Origin: Pezicula radicicola
Lineage: Eukaryota > Ascomycota > Leotiomycetes > Helotiales > Dermateaceae
Direction: 5' to 3'
Assembly (NCBI GenBank): GCA_003008705.1
Contig: PDUO01000063.1
Span: forward strand, 161,690-225,689
DNA length: 64,000 bases
Positions 48,610 through 57,797 of this stretch are shown here, piece after piece. The stretch's first letter is position 1, and every line of letters begins with the position of its first letter. The notes beneath the pieces were generated by a model that made no database searches, was not told where the DNA came from, and worked only from the letters and a program-made list of their open reading frames with translations. A program made the translations under genes and the position numbers.

Positions 48610-49862
48610 CGAGCCTGGTGACAAAAGTCTAGGTTTTTAGGGACTCTACCCTACTATACCAACACAAAATATTACAATGCCTCCAGTAACCCCTCTACTC
48701 GATTTTAACTACCTTCTAGGTAAGGAGATTACTACAAAGTATAAGGAAGCAATATACTAGCTCTATAGCTTTATAAAGATACCAATTAAGGCTTTTATAG
48801 ATTACTATAGGCTTAGTAAATCAACGATTATATATATCCTTATATACGAAGCCCTAGAACGCGCCTATATTTCATGAACCAGAAGACCCTCTCTTCTAAT
48901 AGATTACTAAGTCGACGAGATTATCGAATATACTTATAAATACTAGAGTAACCGAATCCTTGATTATACCTACTTATACGATAAGCTAGAATTAGAGTAC
49001 TCTATCAAGACCCTTGAGCGGAGGCTTAAGTAGTGAGGCTATTTTCGATGTATAGTATACTAGAAGCCCTACCTTATACCTATATGGGTTATAGGTCGAT
49101 TTATTTAGGCTATTATATATATATTCTAGATAGTAGAGTAGCTGAAGGTTCTTTAGTTGGATAAATATATATTTCTAGTTAGAGGAAGGATAATAAAAGA
49201 GAAGGTTATATAAAAAAAGGGGGAGAGATATTATAATAATTGTATATAATACTAGTTTTACTACGGCTATACTATACCTATAAATATTTAAGGAGTTATT
49301 AGATATAGATATAAAAGTCCTTTACTATTTATAAAGGGTTCTAGTAAGAAAGGAGCTTTTATATAGAAGGATTATTTAGTATAAATCCTTAAGGTATATC
49401 TCTAGCCTATTCTTAAAGCTTTTACCCTTATTATATACTAATTACAACCTACTGTCGAGCCTCTATTTATAGAAGATAGAAACTTAGCTTACGGCTATAA
49501 GTCTATATATAACTATTGTACTAGATAGTATACTATAAATAGAGTTATTTTAATACTATATCTATCTATAAGCCCTAATATAAACCCTATTAAGAAGTAC
49601 TAGAGGAGGATTAAGTAGGTATTATATAGACGTCGTAAACAACCGACTACAGAGGCCGAGATAGAAGCTATAGTATTAGAGGAATAGGATAGAATACTAT
49701 AAGATTAGATTAATTAATTGATTTTAAAATAAGAGTATTTAGTTAGTATATTAATAGAGCACCATAGGTGGTCAACTCCTAATTAAATACTTATAGTAGA
49801 CATTAAATTAATATAGTGTATACTTTATAGCCTAAAAACCTAGACTTTTGTCACCAGGCTCG
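48610..49862 (+). mobile_element. Tc1/mariner-like DNA transposon, RIP-mutated
   Basis: Perfect 32-bp terminal inverted repeats (48610-48641, beginning CGAGCCTGGTGACAAAAG, and 49831-49862) bound a 1253-bp element. TTA stands at both borders (48607-48609 and 49863-49865) as a likely target duplication. The plus strand carries a transposase relic from about 48677 to 49785. Recognisable pieces include VDEIIEYTYKY, SIKTLERRLK, an IFLVRG piece at the first catalytic Asp region, and PDINPIKK-like INPIKKYW before REHHRWSTPN-like HHRWSTPN. Trp and Gln positions are almost all TAG or TAA, and the interior is very AT-rich, as expected from RIP. The element separates the ABC-C remnant from the UstYa-like remnant and is surely immobile by itself. 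Confidence 0.85.
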
Positions 49863-49924
49863 TTAGTGTGCAATACTCTATAGCGTGTAAGAATTAGGAC
49901 AGCTTGATTTTGAGTCAGGACCGA

Positions 49925-50580
49925 GTACTTACCAACATGAAGGAGTTGCACATATGGCGGGTCGGGATCCTCTAATATCATCGGTTTCTTCACCATCAAC
50001 GTAGATATCTGAAGTTATGGGTTCGTCAGCTATAGTTCTAGTTTCTAGGTTCACCCTTTGACAAAAGAAATCACACACTACTTACCGTCAAGTGCCAACG
50101 GTTCCCAAAAGGCATCTATTTCTGGCGAAGGTGTGCCAACCCATTCTGGCTCTCCATCAACGTGTTGCCGTATCAGGGTTCCATTGTCATTGAAGACAAG
50201 AGCGGCGCTAAACTTGACTTCTACCGTTTCAATGAGTTTGGTCGCTGGTGCTTTTCTACTACTAGTATCAAAGCCTTTACTGAATTATAAGCAGTATTTA
50301 TCAGGAGACATATTTAAATCGGTGTTGAAACCTGTCTCGTATGTATTTCTAGTTTTTGCAATCATAATATAAGTGATTCCAAGCCCAAGGGAAAGAGCTG
50401 CAAAAATATTGTTGCTATTATCCAAGGTAATTGCACCAAACGCTTAGTTCCAACGAAGTTTTCCAGTTGTATCACTCCGCAAAGGGCTAGCCGTGGGTTC
50501 GAGGCATATTCTTCGTTTTTTTTGGAATCGAAGGTAGAATCTTCCAGTTTGTGATACTTCACCTCCTGTTTTAAATACAT
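49925..50580 (-). pseudogene. UstYa-like (DUF3328) oxidase gene remnant
   Basis: The ATG at 50580 (minus) opens MYLKQEVKYHKLEDSTFDSK and a hydrophobic span near LPWIIATIFLQLFPLG, the usual short tail and anchor of UstYa-like proteins. The frame then shifts by one base near 50390. The next frame reads TYETGFNTDLNMSPDKYC, has a stop (TAA) at about 50288, and continues KLIETVEVKF, LVFNDNGTLIRQH, EPEWVGTPSPEIDAFWEPL, the family's characteristic stretch before the catalytic HxxHC motifs. A donor follows at 50059. The part that should hold HxxHC is not recognisable, and the transposon at 49862 lies where the gene's 3' end would be. Known members act in ribosomal-peptide (dikaritin) and related toxin-like metabolite pathways. 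Confidence 0.68.
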
Positions 50581-51222
50581 TGCAGTATTTTGTACAAGCC
50601 TATGAAGTGGTAAAGCGACTAAAGCAATTTTCCAAAGCTCGGGGGGTAGTTACAATACAAAATGGAGAACAAAATTACGAGACGTGACCTTTGGTAGTAA
50701 GTGGCCCTCTATCAGTGTTAAGTTTTGTGACAAAATCACAACACGAATTACCGAATACAGAAGCGTACTTGCTTAGGTTGGCGAAGCTTAATTCTCACCT
50801 TGCATAGCTTGTAGCATTTGCTGATCTTGCATTATTATAGGAGGCTCAGTGTACTTATGTATGGTGAGCCGCTAATAAGCGATGGGTGGCAGCATTTGCA
50901 TTAGCGAAGCTCACCTCGTATTCTTCATTGCATGCTCAATGAGGAAGCGGGGGTTTCAGACTTGGTAAGTTGAATACTAACTACCGGGAATAACATGAAA
51001 TTGATCACGAAGTTATCACGAAGTTATCACGAAGTTGATCTGCAAGGCAAGTCTGTAAAATTGGAGGTTTGCTGAAGTGCACGCCGTAAATACTTACTGG
51101 CTAATTAGCGACGAGACTAGCCTATAATTGTATTACCAAAGTCAAGATAAATCGAGATCGGTATCTAATTAATTTCTGAAATTACAAATGCCACTTATAG
51201 TAGCTAGCATTGGTATTTAGTT
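50581..51222. other. intergenic with 11-bp tandem triplet
   Basis: No gene was seen. An 11-bp unit (ATCACGAAGTT) is repeated three times at about 51004-51037, bounded by GATC. Confidence 0.5.
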
Positions 51223-52856
51223 TTACCCACGTTGATCTCGGAACATGAAAATGGCTGAAATGGTAATTATCCATGTTATCTCAAAGGGTGGCTTTACTTT
51301 TAAGATGAACACCATATCTGTGAACCGGAACGCTGTCAGTTTCCTCGAGTTTATTGGTACAGAATGAGACTTGACCGTTCCAATGGCCGCGAACGAAAAG
51401 TTCTCTACGGTATTCATGGATTCATACATATGGCATTGATAATAGTGTCGCATCAAGCCTAGAGTTTCCGTTTGGAAGCTTGTTCCAATCTGGCAGGCTT
51501 GGGAAGCTGAACGTCAAAGTTCCAGAGAATACCATACATAGCATAGGATTTGTCTTTTGGATCCGTAGCTTTTCGTTGTCTTAATGTTTGTATTATTCCT
51601 TCTAGCATTGCTTGGGAGCCCATCACATTAGTCTCGCCTGTAAACTGAAAGCAAACCGAATAAAAGTATAAAAGCGAGCAGTAGAGCACTTGTCCAAACC
51701 GCCACGATAATTCCTCCATTGAATGATAGGAAACCACTCAAGCTGATAATCCACATCAAAACAGGAATACTGGACCAAGCAAGGATTATATTTGAGAAGA
51801 GTAGAGTTTACTCGCTTGGAAGAAATCTGTTGCATATATCGATATATGGTGTCTGGTAGTCGTGAACTAAAGATCTGAGTGTTGGCCTATAGATTCGTAT
51901 CCATAGGTGAAGGACTCGCTCGAAGGCATCAAAAGTAGACGTCAAGTAATCATCGATTAAACGGTGAATTTTGGAGGGACCTTGTTCATAGCATATGACC
52001 GCACCCATTTTGGGCGTTGTAAAAGAGCCAGTGCGCATGATCTGGTGTAAGCAGCCGAAGCCTCTTACGAATGTTTCCCATCTTAAAGCAGCTGACCCAC
52101 AAGGAATGATTGCATCACGGGCCAAAACAGTCTCCTGAAAGTCCAAACTCGCAAGAACCAGGCTTGATTCAGGAATTCATCCAAATCATGAACATTACGA
52201 AACTTGTAAAGTGGGCGTGTTTTCTCCAAAAACTGCGAAAAGACTTAAGAAGGAAAAAGGACGGTAGTATTGTAAGAATAAACTTGAATTTCTGTCACCT
52301 ACCATATGGATTTTGGGTTTCCCGCCTGAGCAAGACAGTCTATTGCCCGTCGCAGAGCTGGCGTTTCATGCCCAAGTCATATATAAACCATATCTGCCTT
52401 TATATATATCTCCCCCGTAAGGTCGGCCTGATGCCCTTTTTCTTCCTCGTTGGTTTGGTCAATACAGAAAGCGTCTACCCATATGGTAACCTCGCCATAC
52501 AGATGTCGAATCTGACGCAACGCATCCCGACAGCTTTTTAGGATGGACACCTCAGCTATCCCGCATTTTATACAGTCTTGTTGCAAGGTGCCCCACACAT
52601 ACGAGAGCGCATTGAAGCGAGGATAGGCTTCTTGTTCTAAAGACGCAAGGCGGAGATTTCCAACAAGAGGATCATCAATCCGCTCTGATCTGTCCAGGTC
52701 GAGAAGTTGAATTGTTTTAGAGTCCTTGGGAATTGGGAATAAGGTGTGGGCAAATGATTTTGAGCTTCCCTGTGATGACAAGAAGGTTTGATAACTTGTC
52801 TGGTGGGACGATAACAGTCGACGGGTCTGAGGCTCAATGACGACGTCTTCCTTCAT
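51223..52856 (-). pseudogene. Decayed HET (heterokaryon incompatibility) domain gene
   Basis: The ATG at 52856 (minus) opens 159 codons with the HET-domain signatures YPRFNALSYVWG and VTIWVDAFCIDQTNEEEKGHQ. A TGA at 52377-52379 replaces the Trp expected in VYIWLGHET, and the frame is then clean again through ETPALRRAIDCLAQAGN. After a probable intron (GTAGGTGACA to TTCGCAG) comes NQAWFLRVWTFQETVLARDAI, another HET hallmark. Later pieces in several frames include ATDPKDKSYAMYGIL (51480-51600). The downstream part (to 51223) is unclear. HET proteins trigger cell death on fusion of unlike strains; this copy carries at least one stop and uncertain splicing, so it is probably dead. Confidence 0.72.
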
Positions 52857-53163
52857 CTTTCGAACACATTAATTAATTGGTATGACTCGATATAATGCTG
52901 AAGCAAGAGAGAAAAGGGTGAGTAGCCATTATTTGCACGGCGTTGTTTCTGTTCCTACAGAGGTCGGGCATAAATGCATATTGTTGCCTTGAGGCCAGAT
53001 GCCACAACTTTAGCCAACATTCAGGATCTGGAGAGCTTGAAAAGCGGTGATCCGTTTCTTGGTTCCGAGGATCGAAGACTGGTACTTCGTGACTGGATCT
53101 ATATTCTGAGAGCGTGGACTAGAAGAGTTAAGGCTATATTCAATATTATGAGGTTATGCTATA
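52857..53163. other. short intergenic region
   Basis: Promoter side of the HET remnant, followed by sequence leading into the 5S rRNA gene. A 67-codon ORF at 52974 overlaps the 5S gene and is not credible. Confidence 0.4.
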
Positions 53164-53282
53164 ACATACGACCATAGACTGAGGAGAATTGGACATCCCG
53201 TCCGCTCTGCCATACACAAGCCTCAGATCGGTAGATTAGTAGTTGGGTGGGTGACCACCAGCGAATACCTACTGTTGTATGT
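53164..53282 (+). rRNA. 5S ribosomal RNA gene (dispersed copy)
   Basis: 119 bp beginning ACATACGACCATAGACTGAG and ending TGTTGTATGT; the two ends pair as helix I. The internal control and loop region GTTGGGTGGGTGACCACC and the CATCCCGTCCGCTC segment are those of fungal 5S rRNA. The usual GGGTGTGG/CCACACGCC helix is replaced by CTGAGG/CCTCAG, which still pairs, so structure is kept although the sequence differs from the common ascomycete form. A TTTT at about 53297-53300 can serve as the Pol III stop. Dispersed 5S copies are normal in filamentous ascomycetes. It could be a functional variant or a slightly diverged pseudogene. Confidence 0.88.
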
Positions 53283-54201
53283 GTTAGTCGTTTCTATTTT
53301 GTTGCTTGTTAGCATAAGCATCTTTTTGACCTCAGAGCACCTTTAAATGTGGTAAGATTAGAAAGCGAGTGTCGTATTTACTATATTTTGTGTGTTGCGA
53401 TTTTTAGAGAGAGAGAATGAACCGCTTCTCTAAATAAGAACTTTTTGGAGTTTTATAAAAGGGTATTTTGTATACTATACTATTTTTTAGACAATTATAA
53501 GTAGATATAGACTTATATATAATAGACGATACTATAATATATCTAATTCTTATCCTTAATATTATACAAGTCGTCTCCCCTTACGCCTAAGGTAGCTATG
53601 CCTTTGTCCATCCATCAATACTTGGCTTAGGATTTAGCACCCCCCCCCCCTAATTAAGCGAGCGGGTGAAACTCGAGCTCGAACTCGAACTACTAGATCT
53701 ACTTTTTATATATATGCAAGGCAATTTTGTGGTATATGTTAAATGGTAAGGTTATTTGGGAGTAATATGTGGGCAATGTGGAGTCGTATTCTGTGAGGAA
53801 CTAGTTGGGAATGGGCCTACTTGCAGTAGGTGGACGATTATACGACTATTCCTATATATTCACCGTATTCAACAGTATATAAAGGTTTTAGTACTAGAGA
53901 GATAAGCGTTGCATAGTGCACGTTCTATTAGTCTAAGCTTATAGTAATAGACAAACAGATAAGAATATATATTTAATACTCTATTATTAAATTAGCAGAT
54001 ATACATAGAATATAATTCGCATAGGCTAGAAAGTTGTACTATACTACACGAAAGGGAATATGTCTTTAATTTAGGTAGAGGAGGTTGAAGTAAAGTTCAC
54101 ATACATGGTTAGGTGGTGCTGTGCAATTGAAGACACTCTAGCCTTTTTTGTACAATATAAAAACGCCAGCTACAGCCTGATAGAGAAACAACATTTCCAT
54201 C
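53283..54201. repeat. AT-rich RIP-like region with poly-C tract and repeat copy A
   Basis: Mostly AT-rich sequence with TATA/CTATA words (53440-53560, 53930-54070). A run of 11 C (53640-53650) precedes TAATTAAGCGAGCGGGT (53651-53667) and a CTCGAGCTCGAAC stretch. The same combination recurs at 57221-57262. No gene was seen. Confidence 0.55.
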
Positions 54202-55128
54202 TTATACAAATAACTTGCAGCGGTGACCAAATTTAGCTATGGAGCGCCGGAATATCCTTTTTACCTGTCCTGGCTTTCTCGTCCTTGTCTTATACCCACT
54301 GAGCATCCGTAGCTGCACAAGGATTCCCAAGAGGCTAGCCACCACAATGCCCTCGAATTCCATGTCTTTCTGTGATTCCGGCAGTAGCAATACGCCTTCG
54401 CTGTATCCGAGTGAAAGGGACAGCTCCCACCCCGCATGATGGTAGATAGCGCAGATCCTACTCCCTAGATTCTCATCCGTTTGGACTAGTGTATAGCGTA
54501 GGAGGCCATCTCTCGCGGGATGTATCTGCCATTCGAGCTTTATGGGTGTCTTGCTATCTGTCTTGGAAGTGGTCAAGGTGAAGTATGGATGCCTGATTGT
54601 TTGACTGCCCCTAGCTGATTCGGGAATAGGGAAGGTAGTATCCATCTTGATTAACAGCCCACCCGATTCCATGTAGACTGTTGGCGTTTCGTCAACAGAG
54701 AATGCTGCTATTGTTCTACCAATTCCCAGTGTCAGTAGATATAGAGGCAGGAACAGAAAGGCCTGTTCCTACAGTTGAATCTCGGAACTACACATTCCCA
54801 TTTCTCGCTTGTTCAATTGGATTTGAACACCACTATCTTCCGTTCTATATATGTCGGTGAGGTACGCGACCTGATCGTCCACATTATCTCCACTCGGTTT
54901 TTTCATCACACCTAGCAGGGTCGTGTATAGAGTAGAACCAAGCACCGGCAAACCCCTTACAGCTTTGCGGTATCGGTCTCCGGCCTCGTATAGAGGCAAA
55001 TGTGTTGTCTTATTGTCATGGCGAGGGATGTATAGGACGCGCGAGAGGTGAGTGGGTACCTGACATAGCTCGCGCCCGAGCTTGGTGTCAAAGTAGGCGA
55101 TGGTCTGTCTGGAGATTTCAGATGGCAT
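54202..55128 (-). CDS. Fungal hypothetical protein, two exons
   Basis: Minus-strand exons 55128-54794 and 54715-54202, joined through a GTGTAG donor and TGGTAG acceptor, about 282 residues. The join gives a smooth sequence across KREMGI and TIAAFSVDETPTVYMESGGL. No signal peptide or membrane span is evident. The C-terminal half reads GWELSLSLGYSEGVLLLPE then VVASLLGILVQLRM, a pattern I associate with an unstudied family of small fungal proteins, perhaps a beta-barrel fold like LURP/Tubby, but that is only an impression. It appears intact while most neighbours are broken. The function is unknown. Confidence 0.6.
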
Positions 55129-55666
55129 GGGTGCCCAGTTGGTAATACCGATATGAAAAGATGCTCTTTGAGGCTAATATATAAAGAAGGGAGATTTCAA
55201 ATTGTCAACGCAGGAGGAATATTATTTTATATTTCGCTTGTGGATTTGTAGCTAGTATGATTCGGATCCGGAGTAACAGGATTGGTAACTAGAAGATTGT
55301 CCATGTGCGCTTAGATTTGCGAATGAGGGGACTATTTCGCATTCTTATCCCCCAACATACCTTGTCAAGTTGAGTTAAGACGGATGATTCCTCCCGCATC
55401 ATGGTATTCCACGAACATTCAGGCCCAACTGTTGTGGTTTCCAAAAGATGTGATTACGCTTGTGCCTTGATTACCAATGAAGCTACTAGACCGACTGGTC
55501 GGAAAAGTAACTTATCTTGGCCTAGCGTTGAATTGTGCAGTACGAGACATTATATGGCTTTGTTATATTGAACATGTTGAACTTGTCGTCTCGAAAATAT
55601 CGTTCCTTCCGGCTCTCTAAAATCCTTTCACTAAACATAACTTGTCGATCTCACAGTTTCCCTAAC
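55129..55666. other. intergenic, divergent promoters
   Basis: 538 bp between the unknown gene (minus) and the sugar transporter remnant (plus). No repeat or gene was recognised. Confidence 0.4.
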
Positions 55667-57229
55667 ATGGAGGAGTCACCCCCTCCCCCGTTCATCACCC
55701 GAAAAGTGATACTCATGGGTATAACATACTCCATGGGCGGATTCATATATGGCTATGATACAGGTAAAAATGGCATCTTATCACGGGCAGTTTCTCGTGC
55801 TGACACAAGTCAAGCCAAATCTCAGGTTTTCTCGAGATAGACAGCTTCAAGCAGGCATTCGGTAGCTTCAACTCCACCACAGGTGAATATGGGTTTCCAA
55901 CCGTTCGTTCAGGACTCATCGTGGGCTTGGTAAATTTACATCTCGACGAGGCTGATCCACAACTTAGTCGAGTATTTGGGATCCTCGTCGGAGCTATGGT
56001 TGCTGGTCCCCTCGCCGATAGACTTGGACGAAAGCTGCCTATTTTGCTGGCCTGTATTATCTACGATATTGGGGCGATTATACAAATCTCTTCCAGCATT
56101 TACTGGTATCAGGTGGCGCTAGGCCGCTATGTAGGAGGAATCGGTGTTGGAGCTCTGTCGTTTCTCGTACCTTTGGCTACCAGTGAAACCTCTCCGACGA
56201 ACACTTTTCATACACTAAGGACCGGTATAGGGGCTATGCAATGTCAGCCACATTGGGTATCCTCGTTGCCTCGGCGATTAACTTTGACACTGAACGGCTG
56301 ATGTCGCCAGCCTGGTGGAGGATTACCATGGGATTCGACTTTCTATGGATTTCTTTACTAGTATCCGGACTGGTTTTTCTACCGGAAAGCCCCAAATACG
56401 TCTTTGCAATAGGTCAGCCCGAGAGAGCGAGGACCATAATGGCACATCTGCTGGGTGTGTTCAGAGAGATCATCCGATCTTGCAGCAGGAGATGAGGGAG
56501 ATGAGGGAGAAACTACACACTGAACTGTCGCACAAAGGTGAGCCATATTAGTATGTCTTTCGCAGTAGAGAAGTTCGTGTTTGCACTTTGCTCACAGTTG
56601 GGATTCTATCCTTCCAGCAGCTTACAGGGGCTAACCTTTTCTTCTACTATAGAACTTCCATCTTCGCAGCGACTGGGATATCGAATGGCTACATCATCCA
56701 GATAATTATCAGCGCGGTGAATGTGGTCTGTACTTTTCCTGGGTTGTACTTCGCTCAGAGGTTCAGTCATCGACGGTGTCTTGTATTTGGAGCATTATGG
56801 ATGGCTTCGTGCTTCATAATATACGCCTTTGTTGGTCATTTCAGCTTTAACAAAGATGATCCGGGTCAGACACCTGCAGCTGGGGCTGTCCTGATTGCGT
56901 CCACCACTCTCTTCATTGCTGCTTTTTCAAGCACTTGGAGCCCACTAGCATGGGGAGAAGCACCTATGGTTTGCCTAGCAAATTGTCGGGCCACGTGCAC
57001 ATCAGTCGCAACGGCGGTTTACTGCGTGTGGAGTTTTCTTCTTGCCTTCTTTACCCTGATGATTACTGCTCGGATTGGCTATCTGTACGGGTATGTTTTT
57101 AGTGGTTGCTGCTTACTCATGGCGCTGATGATTCAGTCCTTCTTGATCGAGTTGCGGGGACGAACGCTAGAGGAACTTGATAGCATGTATGGTGAGTGGC
57201 TTGGATCCAGCGAGGAATCTCCCCCTTAA
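55667..57229 (+). pseudogene. Damaged MFS sugar (hexose) transporter
   Basis: The ATG at 55667 starts MEESPPPPFITRKVILMGIT, followed by GGFIYGYDTG, an intron (55765-55825), FLEIDSFKQAFGSFNST and RSGLIVGL. A second intron (about 55931-55968) precedes RVFGILVGAMVAGPLADRLGRK, the sugar-porter loop motif. Then come WYQVALGRYVGGIGVGALSF, PAWWRITMGFDFLW and PESPKYVF. The second half has LSFQQLTGANLFFYY and RGRTLEELDSMY. Frame breaks occur near 56215-56245 (between SETSPTN and TLGILVASAIN) and near 56455-56480 (before REMREKL). The usual ISG after YDTG and the GEL..PxxxRA segment are also degraded. The C-terminal 213 codons remain open. It is best read as a recently inactivated hexose transporter. 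Confidence 0.75.
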
Positions 57230-57262
57230 TTAAGCGAGCGGGTAATCTTCGAGCTCGAGCCA
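57221..57262 (+). repeat. Repeat copy B (TTAATTAAGCGAGCGGGT plus GAGCTCGAG)
   Basis: C5, then TTAATTAAGCGAGCGGGT (57226-57243), then a TCGAGCTCGAGCC stretch. It matches the copy at 53640-53688 in the same orientation over about 35 bp with a few differences. It overlaps the last codons of the transporter remnant, so that gene's end may be replaced sequence. Probably the end of a transposon family. Confidence 0.6.
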
Positions 57263-57797
57263 CTTAAAATAGTTAGTTATCTTTAACCCTTATGATAAGA
57301 ATATGTTTAACTATAAATATTCGATAAAATCCATTGTTTGTCAGTATGTTCCCTAGCTGTTATGTTAGGACTAGAATATTGGGATCCCGCCGTGTTCTAA
57401 GAACTACCTGCCAAGGATATAAGGCCACCCAGAGTCAAATCCAACAAAGTGATGGAACAGAGGTCTCGCGTGACGATCCAGCATGTCTACTCGAATAATA
57501 GACTCTCGCTTAAGTCTAACCTCCATACTTTGTCGGGGTCTTCGGGGTGGACCTTCCCAGAAGCGGTTAGATTCCCGACGAAATTCCCTATACGCAAACA
57601 AAGTGGCGCTATCCTACAGATGTGATTAAAACGATGACATGCAACAACCACAACCACACTGCTCTATAATCTCAATAACTCCCAATTCAAGAGGGGGAAG
57701 GCCATATCCCCGTGCCTCTTTACAACGCTGAAAGAGCAATGACATCCCGGGCTAAGCTCGGAATTCTTACCTCATTCACAACAATCAATATCTTAGA
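57263..57797. other. intergenic upstream of Zn2Cys6 gene
   Basis: AT-rich at first, then balanced. A 65-codon minus ORF at 57404-57601 has no support. Contains the promoter of the regulator gene. Confidence 0.4.

Noticed and set aside
48677..49785. Calling the transposase a functional gene
   Set aside because: Dozens of in-frame stops at Trp and Gln positions; only a relic remains.
53640..53650. Run of 11 C as a regulatory element
   Set aside because: Homopolymer beside a repeat; may be an assembly or sequencing effect, no functional reading.
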